Origin: Candidatus Jordarchaeales archaeon
Lineage (GTDB): Archaea; Asgardarchaeota; Jordiarchaeia; Jordiarchaeales; Freyrarchaeaceae
Reading direction: 5' to 3'
Length of the DNA: 64,000 bases
NCBI GenBank assembly: GCA_038889235.1
Contig: JAWAHN010000001.1
Location: 695,459-759,458, forward strand
Positions 8,654-15,600 of this stretch are shown piece after piece (position 1 is the stretch's first letter; every line of letters starts with the position of its first letter). The translations under genes were made by a program, and so were the position numbers. Under the pieces are notes generated by a model. It saw only the letters and a list, made by a program, of their open reading frames with translations. It had not been told where the DNA came from and ran no database searches.

Positions 8654-10126
8654 TTAACCCTTGACGACACCTATTGGTCTAAGTTTGGCTACTAGGGATG
8701 CAATGCCTACCTTATGGGAAACGTCGACAACCAAATCGACGTTTTTATACGCATCTGGCGCTTCTTCACTTATGACAACTATACTGGCAGCCTCTATGAG
8801 TATACCTGATTTTTGAAGCTCATTCTTGATTTTTTCACCCCAAAACTTCTTCTTTGCGTCAGCTCTGCTAAGCCGCCGGCCTGCACCGTGAGCCGTTGAA
8901 CCGAAACTTAGTTCCATGGATTCAGGGTTTCCTCGTAAGACATAACTAGCAGTACCCATGGTTCCAGGTATGAGAACCGGTTGCCCAATGTCTTTGTACT
9001 TTGACGGTATATCTGGATGACCTGGCGGGAAAGCTCTAGTAGCGCCTTTTCTGTGGACACATAGGACTTTGCTTTCGCCATCAACACGGTGTCTTTCAAG
9101 CTTAGCGATGTTGTGAGCCACATCGTATACTACATGTATTCCAAGGTCTTCGGAAGAAGAGGAGAAGACTTTTTCAAACGATTCGCGCACCCAGTGTGTT
9201 ATGCACTGCCTGTTTGCCCAAGCAAAGTTTGCAGCCGCCGCCATCGCCGCCAAGTAATCTTCACCCTCCCTGCTTTTTCCTGGAACAGCCGCCAGCTCTC
9301 TGTCTGGAAGCGAGATACCATACTTTCCCATTGCGTGCTCCATTATCTTTAAATAATCGGAGCATACCTGATGACCTAAACCACGTGAACCGGTATGTAT
9401 TAGTACTGCTATCTGTCCCTCAAATAATCCCATTTTCTCGGCTGCCCTCGCATCATAAACTTGCTCAACATATTGTATTTCAAGGAAGTGGTTACCGCTA
9501 CCTAGTGTCCCGAGTTGAGGGGCACCACGATCCTTTGCCTTAGAGGAGACCTTGCTCGCATCAGCACTCTTAAGACACCCCTCCTCCTCACAAAATATTC
9601 GGTCTTCATCCCAACCGAAGCCTTTTTCGATCGCCCAATTCACACCGCTTTCAAGTACTTCATTTAGTTCAGAGTGAGAGACTCTAATCTTGCCCTCAGA
9701 ACCCACACCACTAGGAATCTCTCTGAATAAAACTGCTAGTAACTCTTTGAGCTTGGGAATAACTTCTTTCTTCGAAAGATTTGTCCTGAGAAGACGAACA
9801 CCACAATTTATATCGTAACCAACCCCTCCTGGAGAAACCACACCATCCTCTTCAAAGTCGACTGCTGCAACTCCGCCTATGGGGAAACCATATCCTTGAT
9901 GAGCATCAGGAAGAGCTATGGAGTTTTTCTGGATTCCCGGTAGGCACGCTACATTCATAGCTTGAACTAATGTTTGGTCTTTCTTCATTCCATCGAGAAG
10001 TTCCTCATTCGCGAAAATTATGGCCGGAACACGCATACACTTCTTGGCATCCTTCGGTATTTCCCATATTAGGTTAGATCTTTTTTTCAGAGGAACCTGG
10101 GACACGCCCACCACCCTTCTTTCCAT
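8654..10126 (-). CDS. rtcB: tRNA-splicing RNA ligase RtcB
   Basis: GTP- and Mn-dependent RNA ligase that joins 2',3'-cyclic phosphate to 5'-OH ends, the archaeal ligase for exons released by the BHB splicing endonuclease. Metal and catalytic motifs are present: PDAHQGYGFPIGGVAA, GGVGYDINCGVR (Cys/Asp ligands), LGTLGSGNHFLEI, HTGSRGLGHQV, YDVAHNIAKLE, and the guanylylated-His region AHGAGRRLSRA. The start ATG at 10126 agrees with relatives; an upstream GTG at 10168 would add 14 residues. It is of special interest here because the window contains 16 probable tRNA introns and one mRNA intron that need this enzyme. Confidence 0.95.
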   Translation of the reverse strand: MERRVVGVSQVPLKKRSNLIWEIPKDAKKCMRVPAIIFANEELLDGMKKDQTLVQAMNVACLPGIQKNSIALPDAHQGYGFPIGGVAAVDFEEDGVVSPGGVGYDINCGVRLLRTNLSKKEVIPKLKELLAVLFREIPSGVGSEGKIRVSHSELNEVLESGVNWAIEKGFGWDEDRIFCEEEGCLKSADASKVSSKAKDRGAPQLGTLGSGNHFLEIQYVEQVYDARAAEKMGLFEGQIAVLIHTGSRGLGHQVCSDYLKIMEHAMGKYGISLPDRELAAVPGKSREGEDYLAAMAAAANFAWANRQCITHWVRESFEKVFSSSSEDLGIHVVYDVAHNIAKLERHRVDGESKVLCVHRKGATRAFPPGHPDIPSKYKDIGQPVLIPGTMGTASYVLRGNPESMELSFGSTAHGAGRRLSRADAKKKFWGEKIKNELQKSGILIEAASIVVISEEAPDAYKNVDLVVDVSHKVGIASLVAKLRPIGVVKG

Positions 10127-10313
10127 TTTAACCTTTTTCCATTTTTTAAAAGTTATGTAGACGCTCACTACCGCGTATAGTAACTAGACAAGGATTGATA
10201 AACTGTGGAGAAACGTGGGAATTTTTGAGGATACCCGTGTAGGAGACATTACGAGTGAGGATAAATAAAAGTATCGCGCTTCAAAAGGAAGGTAAATATG
10301 CGATGCGGACAGC

Positions 10314-10652
10314 TTAGTACACTCGCCATGTGTGCTTACATAAGGTACATCTAAAGAATATCGTTGAAGCCTCATCAGCCCGCCTAGTTTGAACCTGCCA
10401 GTAGTAAGCTGTGGTATTGCCGCATTTAGGACAAACGGCTTTTGCAGTAGGTAATGTCTTCACTTCCAACTCTTCATCCAGAATCAATGTTTTATCTTTC
10501 GGCGAATGTTCTATTTCTCTCTTGACAACAAATCTCTCCTTATAGTTGGATGGGAGATTCTCTTGGTGGCCACAGCTTCGGCATATTAGTTTAACCTCAT
10601 TTTTCGCTTTCTCGGGATACATTAGCATACCGCATTTGGGGCAGAAGTTCAA
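10314..10652 (-). CDS. tfs: Transcription factor S (TFIIS-like)
   Basis: Small two-zinc-ribbon protein that stimulates RNA cleavage by arrested archaeal RNA polymerase. The N-terminal ribbon is CPKCG...CRSCG. The C-terminal ribbon has CPKCGNTTAYYWQ, the acidic RRADEAST hairpin that reaches the polymerase active site, and FFRCTLCKHTWR. Length is 112 aa, normal. The TTG start has AAGGTGAT upstream. It follows the RNase III-like gene on the same strand with a 36-bp gap. Confidence 0.95.
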   Translation of the reverse strand: MNFCPKCGMLMYPEKAKNEVKLICRSCGHQENLPSNYKERFVVKREIEHSPKDKTLILDEELEVKTLPTAKAVCPKCGNTTAYYWQVQTRRADEASTIFFRCTLCKHTWRVY

Positions 10653-10688
10653 CGGCTATCACCTTTCTAGTGTTACAGTTAGATACGA

Positions 10689-11075
10689 TTAATCCTTATT
10701 TTTCTCTTCAACAATTCCTAATTCTTTTATAATGTTTCGTATGAGCGATGTGAAGGCAGAGACAAAATTACTGGTGTTGTTTTTAACTGAAAGCTTCGGG
10801 TTAATCATCGAGGCGATGAAGTTTGCAGCCTCTTTTATCTCTATCGCCCCAGTTAGCCAAGCATATCCTATTAAGGCCTCCGCCGCGTCACTCAGCTTAT
10901 ACTTGTCTTGTCTTGGCGGTAAATAGAGACGTAATCCCGACGCTCTTAAAGCTTCTGCAAGTATGTAGCCAGGGAGCTTCGTTTTTTTGATATCACCTAT
11001 CGCTATAAGTAAAGCCAAACTGTACATCAAATTGACTACTCCATCCCCTATCCTCGCGAATTGCCTGTTAGACAA
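10689..11075 (-). CDS. Archaeal RNase III-like protein
   Basis: Short all-alpha protein with the archaeal RNase III-family signature at its start (ARIGDGVVNLMYSLAL) and KLSDAAEALIGYAW later, matching the helix pattern of ribonuclease III catalytic domains. It is usually linked to rpoL and csl4 in archaea, as here. The TTG at 11075 has no ribosome binding site. Homologues begin several residues earlier, and a good GGAGG (inside the end of rpoL) points to an ATA codon at 11099-11097 as the real start, which would add eight residues in frame. In-frame stop TAG of rpoL lies directly upstream. Confidence 0.75.
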   Translation of the reverse strand: MSNRQFARIGDGVVNLMYSLALLIAIGDIKKTKLPGYILAEALRASGLRLYLPPRQDKYKLSDAAEALIGYAWLTGAIEIKEAANFIASMINPKLSVKNNTSNFVSAFTSLIRNIIKELGIVEEKNKD

Positions 11076-11102
11076 AACCTTACTGAGCGACTGCAGTATG
11101 CC

Positions 11103-11405
11103 CTACCCTCCTGTAGAGGATTTAAAGGCATCCAGAGCTTTGGAGAAAGATTCACTAAATTCAGTAAAAGTGTTTTTGAGGCGTTCAACAGCGTTCTTCA
11201 AAGCCTCTTCAGGAGAGATTGTTTGATTAGTTGTAATGTATATTTTCGGGTTCGATAACAAGGGGTGCTCTATTTTGTAACCTGCAAAGACAACGTTCTT
11301 GTCCTCCAGTAGAGACTTCTTAAGCAATCCGCATAGCGTGTGATCCTCTCCTTCCACTTCTAACTCCAAATGGTTTTCTGTACGTTTTATCACGCGCACC
11401 TTCAT
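11103..11405 (-). CDS. rpoL: DNA-directed RNA polymerase subunit L (Rpb11-like)
   Basis: Small subunit that dimerises with subunit D to form the assembly platform of RNA polymerase. The sequence has the expected ELEVEGEDHTLCGLLKKSL core and the PKIYI...EALKNAVERLKN helix. Start ATG at 11405 is fixed by GGAGGTG nine bases upstream and gives 100 aa, the normal size; a longer frame to 11462 would overlap csl4. It sits between csl4 and the RNase III-like gene in a tightly packed leftward operon. Confidence 0.93.
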   Translation of the reverse strand: MKVRVIKRTENHLELEVEGEDHTLCGLLKKSLLEDKNVVFAGYKIEHPLLSNPKIYITTNQTISPEEALKNAVERLKNTFTEFSESFSKALDAFKSSTGG

Positions 11406-11442
11406 GTACCATACACCTCCTTGCAAACATACTTTTCCGGGC

Positions 11443-12021
11443 TTACACTTTTGATTTACCATAATCCACAGAAACCTTTCTTTTCTCTTTATTGCCGCAA
11501 GATTTACAAACTAAAATACTATTTCCCCTTGACTCCAGTACCGAGCCGCACTTGGAGCAAAACGCAAGGATAACTCCCAGATTCTTGCCAACAGTGGATA
11601 ATTGGACAAACTCGCTTCGTATGTCTATCACCCGTGCTCTCACTATGTCTCCAGCTTTAAAAGCATCAGAAGGTTTTTCAATAAATTGATTGCTTATCTG
11701 AGAAACGTGAATGATTCCAGAACATGGGGAAGTGAGTGTTTTTCCTCCAACACGCACAATGCTAACTCTACTGAACTTGCCCGTGTTATTTACAACCATT
11801 CCTAAGACTAAACTGCCCTTCTTGACTATGGAAGGAGCTTCAAAGGATACTACTTTAACGCGTCTTTCAACCTTATCAATCAACAGTATTCCCGCATTAG
11901 AAGCGAAAATTTTGCCATCCTCGTCGTACGTTCCTTCATTCGGTGAAAATTCTTCTATAACACCTAACCAATCTCCCGGTAATACGAAACTGCCAGTTTT
12001 AGGTCTCTCTGAGCTAACCAC
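11443..12021 (-). CDS. csl4: Exosome RNA-binding subunit Csl4
   Basis: Cap subunit of the archaeal RNA exosome. The N-terminal domain has VLPGDWLGVIEEF...GTYDEDGKIFAS. A central S1 domain follows (~residues 65-145, ending VQLSTVGKNLGV), then a C-terminal zinc ribbon CSKCG...CKSCGNKEKR. Length is 192 aa. The GTG start has a GGGGGTGA motif upstream. The neighbours dph2, METTL5-like and rpoL form the common archaeal arrangement. Confidence 0.93.
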   Translation of the reverse strand: MVSSERPKTGSFVLPGDWLGVIEEFSPNEGTYDEDGKIFASNAGILLIDKVERRVKVVSFEAPSIVKKGSLVLGMVVNNTGKFSRVSIVRVGGKTLTSPCSGIIHVSQISNQFIEKPSDAFKAGDIVRARVIDIRSEFVQLSTVGKNLGVILAFCSKCGSVLESRGNSILVCKSCGNKEKRKVSVDYGKSKV

Positions 12022-12041
12022 TTAAAGTCACCCCCTTCCCT

Positions 12042-12671
12042 CTAAACTCTTAAAATTCTATATATGTCAACATCCACGACATGAAATCTCTTGGTATGGA
12101 AACTGAAGAGAGCGGGGATAGGTAGCTTAACCGTAACTATCTGGTCTATGTATCCACCTTGCTCTGCCACGAACTTCCTAATGAAGCGTCTAACTTTAAA
12201 GTTTGCTTTATGAATGGAGTATACAACATTAGCGATTTTAAGCGCTTTTTCTAGGAACAGTCTATCGCTGAAACGTCTACGGACGCCGAAAGGAGGGTTT
12301 TGAACTACAGTGTCTGCATCTCCTCTTAAATTTTTCAGGTCTATTAAGATCCAATCAACTTTATCATCTACACCTAATTGTTTAGCGTTCAGTTTCGCTA
12401 TCCTTAGTACATTTGAATCCACATCCACGCCGACAACCCGCTTTGCACCAAGTATAGCGGCGCCCAAGGCTAGCATGCCGTTACCACATCCGAGGTCATA
12501 AACTACTTTTCCTTCGATGTCATTGTAAGTGTATGCTGCCATAAAGAGGAGAGTTGATGCTATTCTGCTATGTGTAGGGTATTGTTCCAGTTTAACCTGA
12601 GGACATGGATTTCTCTCTAAACTTTCAAGTACGAGTTCAAGATGTTTGCGCTTTAATTTAACTTCAGCCAT
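12042..12671 (-). CDS. METTL5-like RNA N6-adenine methyltransferase
   Basis: SAM-dependent Rossmann methyltransferase. Motif I is VVYDLGCGNGMLALGAA, the acidic SAM ribose site is VGVDVD, and the catalytic N6-adenine motif is NPPFG. The N-terminal KHLELVLESLE and QYPTHSRIAS match METTL5 and its archaeal homologues, which methylate an adenosine in small-subunit rRNA; that target is inferred. Length is 209 aa. Its start overlaps the end of dph2 by eight bases, implying translational coupling. Confidence 0.87.
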   Translation of the reverse strand: MAEVKLKRKHLELVLESLERNPCPQVKLEQYPTHSRIASTLLFMAAYTYNDIEGKVVYDLGCGNGMLALGAAILGAKRVVGVDVDSNVLRIAKLNAKQLGVDDKVDWILIDLKNLRGDADTVVQNPPFGVRRRFSDRLFLEKALKIANVVYSIHKANFKVRRFIRKFVAEQGGYIDQIVTVKLPIPALFSFHTKRFHVVDVDIYRILRV

Positions 12672-13683
12672 TCTCTTTCCCTGCCTCCCTAGTCAATATA
12701 GGATATATCTCTGTCCAGTCTCTCCTTCCAAGAACTACTTCGACTTCATTTGGAGTCAACACGGGAATGGGAAAGCGTGGTCCATCCTCGATTGCAATTC
12801 TAGGACATGCCGTCACGACAAGCGCTTCTATATCTTTTAAATTGGTGAAGCGTTCAGGGGATACTTCTCTCATGGCTAACAAATAAACTTCTTTCCCCGA
12901 AGCGCGCAAGGTCTCTTTCAACTTTTTTACTAATTTTAAACGAGTTTGACCAGATTTTAACCCTATAACTATACCGAACTTTTCCGCGTTTTTGGCTCTA
13001 CATATCTGAGCAAATCTCTCAAGGAGTATGCGTTTAACTTGTGGCGTCACGTCACACGCTTCCCCCGTGTAAGGGTCTAGCGATATGACACGTTTTCCGG
13101 TGAAGAGCGCCATACCCACCGCATGGAAAAAACCACCACCTATAAAGAGGACAGTGTCGGCTTCCGATGAAAAAACATTAGAGAAGTCGCAGCCTAATAC
13201 TTGGCCGGGGTAGGGTGCTTTCTTACTACACGCCTTAAGAACCACTTTGACCCCAGCGTTTTCTAATGCTTTTTTAACTTTGGGTAGTTTTTTAGCGTGC
13301 TGCACTGTTGACGTAAGAATCAAGCGCTTTAATCCAAAGCGTGACGATACATTAACCGCTTGATCTTCGATCTCGCGTGTCGAAAAACACTCAACGAAAA
13401 TAACGGGTATAGTGGTGTTAATGGGCCAAGGAGCATGCCCAAAATGAATCAAGAGGTCTGCTTTAAGAGCGGTAGATTCATGGATTGCTAAATCGCACGC
13501 CCCCCAGCATGGGTCAAGCGATATAATAACTTCGGCTCTTGTCTTTTCCTCTAAGATGGATGCGACTTTTGTTGCGTAGGGAAGGAGACCTTCAGGGAAT
13601 TGGAGGCAAACCCGCTGAGCCCTTCTCTCTTTAACTTCTGAAATTACCTTTTCAATTTCAAAGTCGAAGTCTTCCGCGTTCAT
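12664..13683 (-). CDS. dph2: Diphthamide synthase subunit Dph2
   Basis: Radical-type [4Fe-4S] enzyme that transfers an aminocarboxypropyl group to a histidine of elongation factor 2, the first step of diphthamide synthesis. The three cysteines of the noncanonical cluster are visible in context: DPCWGACDLA, VLGCDFSN and the late TACPRIAIEDG. Length is 339 aa, typical of archaeal Dph2 homodimers. It is the first gene of the leftward csl4-rpoL operon, with METTL5-like overlapping its end. Confidence 0.93.
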   Translation of the reverse strand: MNAEDFDFEIEKVISEVKERRAQRVCLQFPEGLLPYATKVASILEEKTRAEVIISLDPCWGACDLAIHESTALKADLLIHFGHAPWPINTTIPVIFVECFSTREIEDQAVNVSSRFGLKRLILTSTVQHAKKLPKVKKALENAGVKVVLKACSKKAPYPGQVLGCDFSNVFSSEADTVLFIGGGFFHAVGMALFTGKRVISLDPYTGEACDVTPQVKRILLERFAQICRAKNAEKFGIVIGLKSGQTRLKLVKKLKETLRASGKEVYLLAMREVSPERFTNLKDIEALVVTACPRIAIEDGPRFPIPVLTPNEVEVVLGRRDWTEIYPILTREAGKENG

Positions 13684-13793
13684 AACGGGGAACCGCCTGA
13701 AACATGCCTGTTCCTACTAATTCTATCAAAAAGGAAAATATTTTTTCTTCGTCTTAGACGATATTGTAACTGCTTTCAGACGAGGTGACGGAG

Positions 13794-15029
13794 ATGAGTA
13801 AAATAGAGCGCATCGAGGCGCGAAAAATATTTGATTCAAGGGGGAACCCGACAATAGAAGTAACAGTGTATGCTGGTGGCGTAATGGCGAGCGCGTGTGC
13901 TCCTTCTGGTGCGAGCGTCGGTAAATTCGAGGCGCAAGCGTTTCCTAAAGGAGGAGTTGAACAGTCAATTAAAGTAATCAAGGAACTTTCAGACGTGCTA
14001 AGAGGGATGAGTGTAGACGACCAAGCATCAATAGACATGACCATCCGTAAATTTGATGGGACAGAGAACTTTAGCAGACTAGGGGGAAATGCTGCGATAG
14101 CGCTTTCCATAGCTGTCGCGAAGGCAGCATCTATTGTTAGAGGAGTGCCTTTATGCAAATACCTTAACAATGAATTAGAAGCACCTTTTCCGCTCAGTAA
14201 TATAATCGGTGGCGGGGTTCATACTAAAGGAGATTCCATAGATTTTCAGGAGTTCCTAGTGCTTCCTGTAGGCGCCAAAAGTTTTAGGGAGGCTGCAAGT
14301 GTTAACGTAATGGTTCACAGAGAAGTGGCCCGCATTTTAACAGAACGATACCCGAAATATGTGTTTGGAAGGAACGATGAAGGAGCGTGGGCAGCCCCTC
14401 TGACTATACGAGAAGCTATTGAAGTGCTTTTCTCAGCGACGTGTAAGGTTGAAAGTGAAACAAATGTTAAGGTTAGAATGGGTATTGATGCTGCAGCGTC
14501 TGAACTTTGGGATGAAAAGAAGAAATCATACATTTACAGGAAAGAAGGGTTTGAGAAAAAAAGAGAGGAGCAAATTGAATACATATCTTCACTTATAGAA
14601 GAATACGATATAGCTTACTTCGAGGATCCGTTTAACGAAGAAGATTTTGAAGCTTTTGCGAGTTTGAAGAGCTCGCTAAAGAAAAAATGTATAATCACAG
14701 GGGATGACCTAACAGTAACCAACAGGAAAAGGATAGAGCTGGCTATTGAGAGGAGGGCCATAAATGGAGTAATAATAAAACCAAACCAGATAGGAACGCT
14801 TACGGAAACTAGAAAGGCTGTTGAGGTGGCTCTGTCAAAGAACGTTGTCCCAGTGGCGTCTCACAGATCGGGTGAAACGTGTGATCCAGCGTTAGCACAT
14901 CTTGCGCTAGGAATGAAATGTCCCGTGATAAAGATAGGGATTATGGGCGGTGAAAGAATAGTAAAAATAAACGAAATAATGAGGGTCGAAGAAGAGTTAG
15001 GGGTCAAAATGGCAAAGCCTCCGATTTGA
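13794..15029 (+). CDS. eno: Enolase
   Basis: Interconverts 2-phosphoglycerate and phosphoenolpyruvate. The substrate loop SRGNPTIEV, the Mg ligands in YFEDPFNEEDFEAF and TGDDLTVTN, and the catalytic KPNQIGTLTE and SHRSGET motifs are all present. Length is 411 aa. I chose the ATG at 13794, six bases after GAGGTGA, rather than an upstream GTG at 13785. It is followed closely by a UPF0146 gene and then PEP synthase, an apt neighbour for gluconeogenesis. Confidence 0.96.
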   Translation: MSKIERIEARKIFDSRGNPTIEVTVYAGGVMASACAPSGASVGKFEAQAFPKGGVEQSIKVIKELSDVLRGMSVDDQASIDMTIRKFDGTENFSRLGGNAAIALSIAVAKAASIVRGVPLCKYLNNELEAPFPLSNIIGGGVHTKGDSIDFQEFLVLPVGAKSFREAASVNVMVHREVARILTERYPKYVFGRNDEGAWAAPLTIREAIEVLFSATCKVESETNVKVRMGIDAAASELWDEKKKSYIYRKEGFEKKREEQIEYISSLIEEYDIAYFEDPFNEEDFEAFASLKSSLKKKCIITGDDLTVTNRKRIELAIERRAINGVIIKPNQIGTLTETRKAVEVALSKNVVPVASHRSGETCDPALAHLALGMKCPVIKIGIMGGERIVKINEIMRVEEELGVKMAKPPI

Positions 15030-15042
15030 GGGGGTTTACACC

Positions 15043-15489
15043 ATTTTTGCTGAGATAGCTGAGTTCATAGAGACAAGGTATCGTAACGCGCGAAAAATAG
15101 TTGAAGTGGGTGTTGGAAGAAAATACGAAGTGGCTGCTAGACTGGCGAGCAATCTGACTGCAGAGCTTATTTTAACTGACTTAAATCCTAATTTTTTCGT
15201 AGGAGTCAGACTTGGAAGAAACGTCAAAATGATTGTTGATGACATTTTTAACCCTGATTGGAAGTTGTATGAAGGGGCAGACTTAATATACGCTATAAGA
15301 CCGAACCCAGAAGTGCAAAATCAGATACTTGAAGTGGCGTCAAGAGTAGGAGCAGATGTTCTTCTCAATGTCCTAAGCGGAGAGTGGATTGAAACGAACA
15401 ATAAAAAAATGAAACACGTGTTGATCAATTATAAGGGAGTCACGTTACACCTCTTCCTTAATGTTTCCCGTAAAAGAGAAGAAACTTGA
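15043..15489 (+). CDS. UPF0146 family protein (probable non-AUG start)
   Basis: Member of UPF0146, a small Rossmann-like family related to methyltransferases; function unknown. The opening glycine motif KIVEVGVGRKYEVA and the later LIYAIRPNPEVQ and GADVLLNVLSGE are characteristic. The only ATG/GTG/TTG-type start in a sensible place is a GTG at 15106, but that would cut off the conserved N-terminal helix and the first half of the glycine motif. An ATT codon at 15043, eight bases after a GAGGGGG ribosome binding site, restores the family-length protein (148 aa). Probably coupled to eno, which ends 13 bp upstream. Confidence 0.75.
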   Translation: MFAEIAEFIETRYRNARKIVEVGVGRKYEVAARLASNLTAELILTDLNPNFFVGVRLGRNVKMIVDDIFNPDWKLYEGADLIYAIRPNPEVQNQILEVASRVGADVLLNVLSGEWIETNNKKMKHVLINYKGVTLHLFLNVSRKREET

Positions 15490-15530
15490 TTTAACAGAGA
15501 TTGTTAGCATGTATGTATGTACAATCTAAT

Positions 15531-15547
15531 AAAAAAAGGTTTATAAA
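15531..15547 (+). promoter_or_regulatory. Archaeal promoter (BRE/TATA) of ppsA
   Basis: A purine-rich A-run followed by GG and TTTATAAA (15540-15547) fits a BRE plus TATA box. Initiation about 25 bases downstream would give a leader of roughly 30 nt before the TTG start of ppsA. Confidence 0.6.
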
Positions 15548-15600
15548 AAAGCAGGAGTCACCCTTTTCATAGAAGGTACGGAATAATAAGGGGTGGGCAC

